27,206 bases of DNA, taken from NCBI GenBank assembly GCA_049999765.1, contig JBNGIQ010006285.1:1-27206 (forward strand), in the 5' to 3' direction. Below the pieces are notes generated by a model. It did no database searches, was not told where the DNA came from, and saw only the letters and a list, made by a program, of their open reading frames with translations. Source of the stretch: Phaeoceros laevis (lineage: Eukaryota; Anthocerotophyta; Anthocerotopsida; Notothyladales). Below are positions 9,851-17,801 of the stretch, in pieces (the stretch's first letter is position 1; each line of letters opens with the position of its first letter). The position numbers were made by a program, and so were the translations under genes.

Positions 9851-10289
9851 GGTCTGAATTTCAGCGGAGGTCCCAGAAGGAGGAGACTCTAGACTAGTTT
9901 CTTCTGCATCCTGGAAGAGGCCTTGAGCGTCACTGGGATAGCATTTTCAAAGTTGGAGGCTCCAAGTTCTAAGGGATGCAATGCAGCCAGGACGGCTGTT
10001 GGCAGTTGCCTCTCTGGTGAAGTCGGTCTACAGCTTTGTAAGACTCACCTGGCGACATAATTAATAATGCCACATAAATAAGGCGATTGGCGAGTGGCCA
10101 CATAAGTAATGCGTCCAAGTTGCAGAAGTGTTGAAGAGTGTAAGCCGGGACTTCAGGCGAGCATGTGCCTGACACTGCCGGAAGAGATGCATGTGTGAGC
10201 TCAGCCTGACTCAACCTTCACATTGGTGCACCTTTTGCCCATACTCTCCGGTCATGCTATCGTTGTGCCCAGCCAGTGCTCACGTCAAT
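9851..10289. promoter_or_regulatory. 5' leader and promoter of the ABCG gene, with a possible 5' UTR intron
   Basis: On the minus strand CCAG-GTGAGT at about 10048 and CTTCCAG ending at 9911 form a convincing intron pair, but the frame through them has stops. I read this as an intron in the untranslated leader. No other gene is seen in this stretch. Confidence 0.45.
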
Positions 10290-10975
10290 GGAGCCGGAAG
10301 AAGCAACCAATCATCTTCCCGAGCAGCTGGTTAGTATGATACGTCTCACTATCTACCTAATCCGTGCCGTGTTGGAGTTGCAGAGCACATAATCATGCAC
10401 TAATCATGCTTAGGGACAGGAGCTGCTTAGGGACATTACTGAGCCCCTAAGTAAGGGTACGAGCCCCTTAAGAAGGCTAAGATGGTGTACCGGTAGACCC
10501 GGTAGGGTGTGTCGTAGCAACCACCACGACCCGGAGTTGCTCCTTACCAACTACGTAGGGGAGCGCGCTACCTACGAGCGCGCCTCCCTACCTACTAGTA
10601 GGGACCTCCCTTACCTACTAACCGGTTGCCCCGCTATACGTCGGGAAACCTCGCCCCATGAAATACCATGCGCTAGTAGACTGAGCCTCCATGGGTTACG
10701 TGTTTGGGAAGTATGCCACCAGCAGGGTGTTATGTGTGTGTCTTCATTGCTTGGGCAAGGTCTGATGACCCGCAACCATCACACTGCTCACTAGCAGTGT
10801 GATTAATTAGTAGTTAAATCTCTGATTTTGCAGCCTTAGTTTCTGTGAAGCACGTATTCAAACTTCTTCTTTTTCTGGATCAATTTGCACAGGTATTACG
10901 CAGGGTTGGGTGTCTTTGGAAAACGCTGGGCATCGCTGGCCTTGCAGGAGGTGGAGTCAGCGGACTAGTGTGAGT
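10290..10975 (+). CDS. Possible small two-exon gene, unidentified (about 40 residues)
   Basis: An ATG at 10290 opens MEPEEATNHLPEQL. A donor GTTAGT follows at 10332, and after TTTGCACAG a frame beginning at about 10893 reads VLRRVGCLWKTLGIAGLAGG and stops at the TGA ending about 10975. Joined at phase 0 this is a 40-residue peptide, acidic then basic then Gly-rich hydrophobic. A strong donor (GTGAGT) sits at the stop, so the gene might instead continue. I do not recognise the product. The proposed intron would contain the palindrome-rich block at 10430-10801. Support is only splice signals and plausible composition. Confidence 0.25.
10430..10801. repeat. Palindrome-rich block with recurrent CTACC/GGTAG motifs
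   Basis: This block differs in texture from its surroundings. It contains the perfect palindrome CCTACTAGTAGG near 10600, a hairpin GCGCGCT-loop-AGCGCGC at 10563-10583, a hairpin CACACTGCT-CACT-AGCAGTGTG at 10780-10801, ACCGGTAGACCCGGT, and many CCTAC or GTAGG words in both orientations. No coding frame is convincing. Possible origins are a small non-autonomous element or an inserted organelle fragment; neither is shown. Confidence 0.5.
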
Positions 10976-11384
10976 CAAGGGAGCTTCTAGCACCTTTTAT
11001 GTGCTCCAGTGGAATAAGTAACATTAGAGGGGATTCGCATACTTCACAAAATGGTCAGAGAAATCCACTGACATTAAATTGAAACACAAGCTGGCATTTG
11101 AAAAATGAAAACCTAATTGACAATTGAGTGAAGTTACATATTTTTGCAAGTTGAGTTGTTAAGAACTTAGGACTCAAGAGGAGTGATGCAGTCTCTGCCA
11201 GCTTATTGAAAACTCTGTCTATGTAAGATTTGCTGGAATTGCAGCTATATGTACAGAGTCCAGACTGCATTACTAATCAATAATATATGGCATATGGCTG
11301 TTGCTGAGACTGTCCTGAATGATCAGGACTTGGATAATGAACTCAAAACCCGCCAGCTGTAAAAGCGTAGCTTGGATCGAGTCA
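10976..11384. other. AT-richer intergenic stretch
   Basis: This follows the TPR-SET gene on its 3' side. It is AT-rich and has no convincing frame on either strand. It probably holds the 3' untranslated region of the SET gene. Confidence 0.5.
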
Positions 11385-13762
11385 TCAGAGTGGCAACGAT
11401 ACCCGGGAATACCTTTTCAGCACGGCAGTCAAAGTGGCTTCCTCCAAGGGCCCATACATGAGGGTGCAGATCCTTTTGGCAAGGCTAGTCCACTGAGTAC
11501 GCCAGTTCTGGGCAACTGGCAAGTGGTGAATGGCACCTGCAATATGTGCCAAGACTTCTTCATCCGGCACAATGGAGAGCATTATGTCAAACCGAGCACT
11601 CATGGCCTCCGCCCATGAATCCCAGCCGCAGGTCTTCATGGCAACCAGCATTTGCTCAGAAACTTGGCACATGTAGGCCCTGAGAAAAGAAGCCCTGACC
11701 CAGTCCTTCTTGCCTGCATCAAGTTCTGGCACCTCTTGCAAGATCTCCTCTACTTCAACGGCAATCTTGGCTCCTTCAGCAGCCAGCTCTGAGGTTGCCT
11801 CATCAGAAAGGTCGACATCCTTCGGGGGAAGGTTGGCCAACTCCGTGGCAAGATTGACCAGCCTTGGAAATCTCGAATTCAGGTTCCTTTCGAAGGAGCA
11901 CCTCTTGCACTCGCATTCAAAGTGGAAATGACTACGGTATGTCCTGCCTCGCTCATGAACGGGCTGCTGGCCGCAGCAGTAGAGTATGGTTATCTCTTCT
12001 CCTTTGCTTATGCCCCGGATGGCCCTTAAGAACAGTGTGTCCCCGACAACCGAGCACTTGGCGTTGGGCATACACGAATGGTTGACGAAAGAAGGCAGCA
12101 ACCACAAGCCCCACGGTGTGACCATGTCTGGGCCCTCAGGTTCGTCTCCCTGGAAGGCGTTGATCTTCACCACACGCCGAATGCGGGAAATATCAACTTC
12201 TGCCCTTGTGTTCAGCTCAGCGGTAGTTGCAATGACTTGAGTTGAATCCACGGGCGGGGTGAACAGGCTCATAGGAGGCACCTCACATCTTGAACCACCA
12301 GGTGTGTCCGAGAGTGCGTAGAGCTGGAGCTTGCGGCGGGGATATCTCCTGCATAGTTCCACGAGCTTTCTTATCAATTCCTCCGTGGTGTTGCTACAAA
12401 CCCTGGTTGCCCTTTCAGAACCTTCGGCGTAATGGCAGTCGTCAGACTCCTTGGGATCGCCGGTTGCCACAGCTAGGGCATTGCTGACACCCAGCAAATC
12501 CCCTGCCTTTACCTGCTTCGTAGCAAACAGCCCTCGCCCAGCTGCTGGATTCTCACTAGGGACCATTTTGACTTCCACAGGCCCCACATAATCGGTGCAC
12601 ACTGGGGCAGACGCTTTGGTTCCACTGCGGTAGTAGCCATTCAGATTGAAAATCCCCAGTCTGCTTTGCTTGTCTCCCACTTCGGCTTCTTTGAGTATGT
12701 CTTTGAGCTCAGACCGGGTCTGTGGGTGCAAGGAGGATTTCCGTTTGAGCATCTCCCGCAAGCATGCGATTGCTTCTCGGTAGCATTGCAGGCCACAAAG
12801 TGCTCTCACTTTTCTCACCATGCTTTTCGTGTGGCTTGCATCATGTTCCAACGCTTTCACTGCATCATGCAGTGCGTTGGCGTGGTGATCCATCCGGAGC
12901 CATGCCTCTGCTCTGTTGGAGTACACAATACTGCACTGGTCGGAAACAGTGGGGGAACCAAGATCGGCACCTTCAGCACCGTCCAACTTAGCCTCAAGAA
13001 GTCGAATGCACCTGGTGAAGGCCACCATGGCTCTGTACCACTGTCCTTCAGAAAAGTAGCGCTTGCCCTCCTCTCGCAGCGATTCCACACACTCCCCACT
13101 CGTGTCATCCTTCACCGGATCACAGTCGATGATGTCTTCAGGTTTATCCACTCGTACAACTAGACGCCCATCGTTGCCTACCTTCATGTAGGGCTCTTGC
13201 ACTGCCACACTCATGCCCTGGGGATAAAGATTCTCCACGGTTGACCTGCTGGCATAGGTGTCGACAGCGTGGTAGATTGCCACGGCAACGGCGTCCCCAG
13301 CGCTATCTTCCAGTATTGTCATGATGCTAGTCAGCTTGAAAGGAACCTCGATCAGCTTGCCGAATAAGATGCGGCCATGATGCTTCCGCCCCACTGTCAG
13401 CTCCCTGAATCACTAGACCACCGTTCACATTCAAGCATCCAGTACGGAAGGGTTGGATGGAGCAAGCGATTCAGTCACTTCACGTCCCCCTGCCCCCACT
13501 TCAAGTTGCAAAAGCCGCACAGAAGGAAGAAACATAGGAGTAGTGCTTGCCTGAGGAGGATTGGACGCAGGTTAGGCGGGAGAGCCAGTGATACCCTTGG
13601 GGTTTCATCCACAAGCGAAGTGCGCATCTTCAAGCCAACCAGTCGTGCGGTTTCTCGTGCAGCTCGGAAGTTTTCAAGAAGCCCCTCCCTATCTCCGAGA
13701 CCGTCTTCTGCATTCTCCTCCGCCATCCGCCCCAACGCCTGCAGCGCCTGAAGCAATTCCAT
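11385..13762 (-). CDS. TPR-SET domain protein, putative lysine methyltransferase
   Basis: Two exons, 13762-13551 and 13404-11385, give 743 residues. Exon 1 starts GCC-ATG-G (MELLQALQALGRMAEEN) and ends at CTCAG-GCAAGC, a GC donor; the acceptor is ATTCAG at 13405, restoring LLR-ELTVGRKHHGRILFG. The order is a conserved N-terminal region (LTSIMTILEDSAGDAV, GMSVAVQEPYMKV), TPR helices at about 175-300 (EEGKRYFSEGQWYRAMVAF, CSIVYSNRAEAWLRMD), then SET. SET motifs are NPAAGRGLFATKQVKAGD (about 356-373), NHSCMPNA (about 512-519) and GEEITILYC, with the post-SET cysteines FECECKRC. This is the plant TPR-SET (SMYD-related) family; targets are poorly known, so histone or non-histone methylation is open. 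The gene is divergent from the PPR gene at 14210. Confidence 0.92.
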
Positions 13763-14209
13763 GGCAGCTATTGCGGAATGTTGGAAGCCGCTCTGGCCGA
13801 ACCCGATCGTGCCTCAGGACCCTCACAGACGAGTTTGGTGACTTATCCGATAAAAAAAGTATCCCTGATTGGAGGCGATTTGCACGTGTGTCTGCTCCTT
13901 TCCGCTACTGTACCCGGAAGGAAAAGTCCGCCAACTTGACGGAGAGGCTGATCAGCAAAGACTAATAACGCTTCAGAGGAGATTGATTCGGGTAAGCACC
14001 TTCGGGCCTGTCTGCTAACAACAGACGATGGGTCATTGGTGATGGCACTAGATAACTCATAACCTCGAGTTCACTCGATCTGTTCGAGGCGATGCACCGA
14101 TGGCTGTGCGTGTGATGAGTGCTCGCGCCTACACAGCAGCAACACCGGACTCAGGTTGATGGCACCACTAACTTAGAGTTCACTCGAGCTGTTCGAGGCG
14201 GTGGCAACG
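13763..14209. promoter_or_regulatory. Divergent region TPR-SET / P-type PPR, including a duplicated leader
   Basis: About 450 bases separate the start codons. The left part is presumed promoter; the right part (from 14041) is a tandemly duplicated leader containing a short upstream frame. No TATA box was assigned. Confidence 0.5.
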
Positions 14210-14267
14210 ATGGCTGTGCCTATGATGAGTGCCCGCGCCTCCTCCATAGCAGCACCGGCGTTTGCGG
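14041..14267 (+). repeat. Tandem duplication of the PPR gene leader and start codon
   Basis: Copy 1 (14041-14157) and copy 2 (14158 to about 14267) share, in order, GATGGCAC, GAGTTCACTCGA, CTGTTCGAGGCG, CGATGGCTGTGC, TGATGAGTGC, CGCGCCT and AGCA-CACCGG. Each copy has the same ATGGCTGTG start (14100 and 14210). Copy 1 has diverged and closes at a TGA; copy 2 opens the long PPR frame. Confidence 0.9.
14100..14159 (+). CDS. Upstream short frame, decayed copy of the PPR start
   Basis: It encodes MAVRVMSARAYTAATPDSG followed by a stop, against MAVPMMSARASSIAAP at the true start 110 bases downstream. It is either a decayed exon copy or a uORF that would limit translation of the main frame if the leader starts upstream of it. 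No evidence distinguishes these. Confidence 0.45.
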   Translation: MAVRVMSARAYTAATPDSG

Positions 14268-15484
14268 ATGCCTTTTCAGTAGGTATGCGGCCCTGCTCGG
14301 CAAGCTTTGCAGCAGGAACAGCGTCCACTGATGAGGACATGGCCAAGTTCTTGGAGATGAAAGAGAATAATCTTGAGCCAGATGTTCTGAGGTGGAACAC
14401 ACTGCTGGGAGTATTCGGCAGGAATAGGATGCCACGAGAAGTTGCACATGTGTTCAGGCGTATGAAGGCATCAGGGTGCGAGCCGGATAAATCTACTTTC
14501 AACATCTTGATCGATGCCTATGCCAGGACGGGTCCTGCCAAACAGGCCCTGGAAATTCTCAGAGGGATGCTAATTGTGGGTTGTGGTCCAGATCAGACTA
14601 CATACAATGCGTTAGTGGCTGCACTTGCAAGGGAGGGATGCTGGGCAGAAGCAGAAAAAGTGTTGGAGATGATGTCAGAAAGCTCTTTCAAGCCCGACGA
14701 CCGCACACATGCTTTTATGCTGCATGCTTACGCCAAGGGCCGTCAGCTTGAGTCTTTGAAGAGATATGCAGAGACGCTTGTTGCAGCTGGTTCTGTCTCC
14801 TTTCTGCTGTATAAAACGCTTGTTCTTATTTATTGCAAGCTTGGCCTTCCCGCAGAGGCAGAATTCTATCACCAGGCCTTGACCAATCGTGGCTATACTC
14901 CTGATTTGGATGTCTATAATTCTAGAATTGGTCTCTTTGCAAAACTGGGCTTAACAGGAGAGGCCACAGACACCTTTCTGTTGCTCAAACAAAGTTGCCT
15001 TGTTCCAGATCTGTTGACCTACAATTGTATGATGAGTGCATATGGGCGGGAAGGCATGTGTAGAAGAGCAGAGGGGGTTCTGCGAGACATGGAAGTCGCG
15101 GGTGTGAAACCTAACCTGGTCTCATACAACATACTGGTCCACTCGTATTGCAAACAATCGCAAATGGCACAGGCTGGCAGAGTGTTTCATGAGATGATCA
15201 ATGCAGGCCTTCGGCCTGATTCCTTCACTTACACCACGATTGTGGCAGGTTATTCTAATCTGGGTATGTACACCGATGCACTGGACATGGTCAGGGTTAT
15301 GCACAAGAAAGGCTGTAAGCCCAACGACGATACATACAGGGCACTGCTTGACACATACCTTAAGCTGGGTAAAGTGCGTGAAGCATCTCGTGTCCTGCAG
15401 GAGCTCAGAGACTCTTATCCAAGCTTTGACCGCAGAACCTTGAGGAGAATTACCTCAAGGCTGCACGACCACAGGTTCGCATAG
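14210..15484 (+). CDS. P-class pentatricopeptide repeat protein, matching the C-terminal half of the At5g02860 family
   Basis: A single exon of 424 residues. After an N-terminal leader rich in Ala, Ser and Met (MAVPMMSARASSIAAP), which looks like an organelle targeting peptide, come about ten consecutive 35-residue P-type repeats. Examples are VLRWNTLLGVFGRNRMPREV, STFNILIDAYARTG, TTYNALVAALAREGCW, LTYNCMMSAYGREGM, VSYNILVHSYCKQSQM and FTYTTIVAGYSNLG. The order and wording follow the C-terminal half of Arabidopsis At5g02860 (WNTLLAVFGQNGM, YNTVLAALARGGMW), while the N-terminal half of that family is absent. PPR proteins bind organelle RNA; the target is unknown. The ATG at 14210 is preferred; a GTG nine bases upstream is in frame. 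Confidence 0.9.
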   Translation: MAVPMMSARASSIAAPAFADAFSVGMRPCSASFAAGTASTDEDMAKFLEMKENNLEPDVLRWNTLLGVFGRNRMPREVAHVFRRMKASGCEPDKSTFNILIDAYARTGPAKQALEILRGMLIVGCGPDQTTYNALVAALAREGCWAEAEKVLEMMSESSFKPDDRTHAFMLHAYAKGRQLESLKRYAETLVAAGSVSFLLYKTLVLIYCKLGLPAEAEFYHQALTNRGYTPDLDVYNSRIGLFAKLGLTGEATDTFLLLKQSCLVPDLLTYNCMMSAYGREGMCRRAEGVLRDMEVAGVKPNLVSYNILVHSYCKQSQMAQAGRVFHEMINAGLRPDSFTYTTIVAGYSNLGMYTDALDMVRVMHKKGCKPNDDTYRALLDTYLKLGKVREASRVLQELRDSYPSFDRRTLRRITSRLHDHRFA

Positions 15485-16902
15485 TAGTGGGAGACGGAGC
15501 TGCCGCAGTCGTGCTCGCTTAGTCAACATGTGACATACGGTATGACACCAGGGTAAGACAAATGGTGTATAGATTGTCTTTCATCTCATCAGTGCTTGGT
15601 ACCAAACTAGCATGGCATGACCGATCTGATGAGACTGAAGGAACGAACGAACGAACCATCTTCCTTTGCGCCATCTGAGACGGCTTCCAATACCAGCTCC
15701 GTTGTGGGAACATGTCTGCCGTCCTGCCTCAACTTCAGATCATGCTTCTAAGACCGGCCTTCTCTTCTCCCACTGTTAACTCGAGCCTTAGCTTTTCACC
15801 TGGAAGGCCATTGCAGGCTTCTTCCAAGCACCTGCATACTTTCTAAGCCTTCTATTCTTTATCTCTCTAGACTATGTCACAGTGGATTTTGCACCCACCA
15901 AGGATTGGATACATATATCTTACATGTGTAGCATCGCATGAAATACTTCTTGATACTGCACCGTCGGATTGTCCCTGTAACGCGTGACGGTGTCGGATGG
16001 GGGACACATAACCAAACCAATTCCTCTCCGCGCTCTTTTCGCAACATGTCTGAGATGCTCTGTATGTTATCCTTGCGATCGTCTGCCCACATCTGCAGGT
16101 GGTTCTCTTCCATCTAGCTCAACATCCGTTTTGTCCTTTCTCCTTTGCTTTTGATTTCGCTTCTGGCCTTCCTATCTGTTTTTTTTTTCACCTGACCTTT
16201 TAGCTTCTACTTTTGCGGCCTTCACATAACAAGCGACCAAAAACTATTTTTGCAATCGGTCATCCTTTGCCGGGAAGGCATTGAAAGAGTTCGCTCACAA
16301 ACTTGGCGAGGTTCAATTTCAAGCTCAGGAGCACCTGCAAGTTACTCTCAGTGGAATGCATACGCTCCAGCGTCCTATCCTGATAGTTGCAGTTGCGGAC
16401 TATGTGTTATCTTACCATAAAGGTACCCGAAGATGATGCTCCTCAGACCTGAAGAGCAGTTTGACAAGGCAGTGAGTTTCAAAGGTTGGCACATTGAATA
16501 TATATTTGGAATCAGAACGAGGTCCCACTCTCACTTGCATCGACCGATCACCGTTTGTAGAAACCAGCTGCATTGAGAAAACCTTGAGATAGCTGACCAA
16601 CTGAAGTGAAATTGCTGTACTAGCCACTTGGAGGCCACACGTACTACTCATCAGGACCTTGTCCTTGCATCCAGTGCGTTAGGGCTGAAAACTGGCGGAT
16701 GCTCCCTCTCACCTTTGCATCGTATTGTAGTAAGGCATTGCACAGCCTGTCCCCGGATGTGCTTACCTCTTACAGTCTCGAACAACTGTGGTGTCTAATC
16801 TGGTGAAGCTACTCTGTACTGCTGCTGTACCGATGGTACTGGCCAGGTTGAAGTGCCACATTTTACGATAGTGCCCTCCTCGGGTCCTGTCAAGCTCCAA
16901 AC
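15485..16902. other. Long non-coding interval between the PPR and BCL7-like genes
   Basis: About 1.4 kb with no conserved frame on either strand; short open frames give unrelated peptides. It contains the PPR 3' region, a (GAAC)4 run at 15641-15656 and a T-run near 16181. The BCL7-like promoter and leader should lie toward the right end. Confidence 0.55.
15641..15656. repeat. (GAAC)4 microsatellite
   Basis: Four perfect GAAC units in the 3' flank of the PPR gene. Confidence 0.9.
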
Positions 16903-17713
16903 ATGGAGGGAGGCGGAACCAGAATGGGTAGCAGGTCCTCAACGCGGCATGGACCTGCTACTGTCTTCAATGGCCCGGTGCGCCGGTGGCGCAAAACCTG
17001 GTCACCTGTCTCTGCTACGTCCGTGTCCCTCTCCTCTTCTCGGATGCAGCAGTACCGGTGGATGCCACAAGGTGCGTTGCCTCTGGCTCCCAATTAATCA
17101 AGAGTTGTGCATTTTGCGGAACCTGGTGAGCACTCCGTCTGATTTCCCAGGTCCAAAAGAAGACAACTCGGAGGATGCGTCTTCCCGTGCTGTGAAGTAC
17201 TTGCCGGTATGTTTGCACGCTGACGCTCGAACAGGAAATGGTTCCGCTAGCTTGCATGGATGAACGTTTTTGTGTGTCTGCAGCTTTTCGTGGTTGTTGA
17301 AAGAAGAAAGGATGCAACAACAAGAGTTGCTGATGCACGCAACACGACTGACCAGCAGGAGGCAGGCTTGGTACGTATGGCATGGCAATCTGGCGCTCTT
17401 AGCTTGAGGTGTTAGCTCTCTTAACGGCATTGCAACTTCGGGGGCCTGCAGAAGGCGCGAGACGTTGCACCTGAAGGCGGTCTAGAACTCGGGTCAAGCA
17501 ATGGTACCGAAAATCGCTTACAGTTGGGGCAGAAGGGCGAAATTCAACACAAGGTATGACCAGATAACTAGCTCAACGTTGGGGCTCACGAGTGGGTGGC
17601 TCACTATTATTTGTAATGCTCCTTTGCAGGATTTTGGAAGTGGTCAAATACAGAATTTAACTCAAGGAGACGCGGATATGTTTTCTGATGACAGTGAGGG
17701 AAGCGAGAACTAA
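16903..17713 (+). CDS. Small BCL7-like protein, putative SWI/SNF-associated subunit
   Basis: Five exons (16903-17071, 17151-17206, 17284-17370, 17452-17553, 17630-17713) join to 165 residues with consistent phases. After a Ser/Gly/Arg-rich start comes a block reading NGPVRRWRKTWSPVSATSVS and then MQQYRWMPQ. This matches the pattern of the BCL7 N-terminal domain (VRKWEKKWV, about 15 residues, YKWVP) and of plant proteins with GPVR-W-K-W near the start. A second short block, RAVKYLPLFVVVERRKD, follows. The remainder is low complexity, polar and acidic, ending FSDDSEGSEN. Plant BCL7-like proteins have been reported as SWI/SNF subunits; the assignment here is by motif only. The 3' end faces RAD16 with an 88-base gap. 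Confidence 0.68.
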
Positions 17714-17801
17714 ATCCTGAGTAGCATGCGTTCGACTAAGAGCGAAGGGTCACTTGTGGATTATTGGTCCCACAAGCTCGAAATCACTCTAAATAGTTTT
17801 T
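17714..17801. other. 88-base convergent gap between BCL7-like and RAD16-type stop codons
   Basis: The two stop codons face each other with only 88 bases between them, so normal plant 3' untranslated regions would overlap antisense to each other or run into the other coding exon. Confidence 0.7.

Noticed and set aside
9850-9910. Extra N-terminal coding exon of the ABCG gene ([20 protein letters not shown])
   Set aside because: The frame is open to a good acceptor, but no upstream exon with an in-frame Met and matching donor was found; left as probable leader.
10780-10801. Hairpin CACACTGCT-CACT-AGCAGTGTG as a transcription terminator
   Set aside because: Intrinsic hairpin terminators are bacterial; this is a plant nuclear region, and the hairpin has no T-run.
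16853-17263. 136-codon plus-strand frame over the BCL7-like gene
   Set aside because: It reads through two introns in another frame; the spliced frame starting at 16903 gives the conserved Trp/Arg block and consistent phases.
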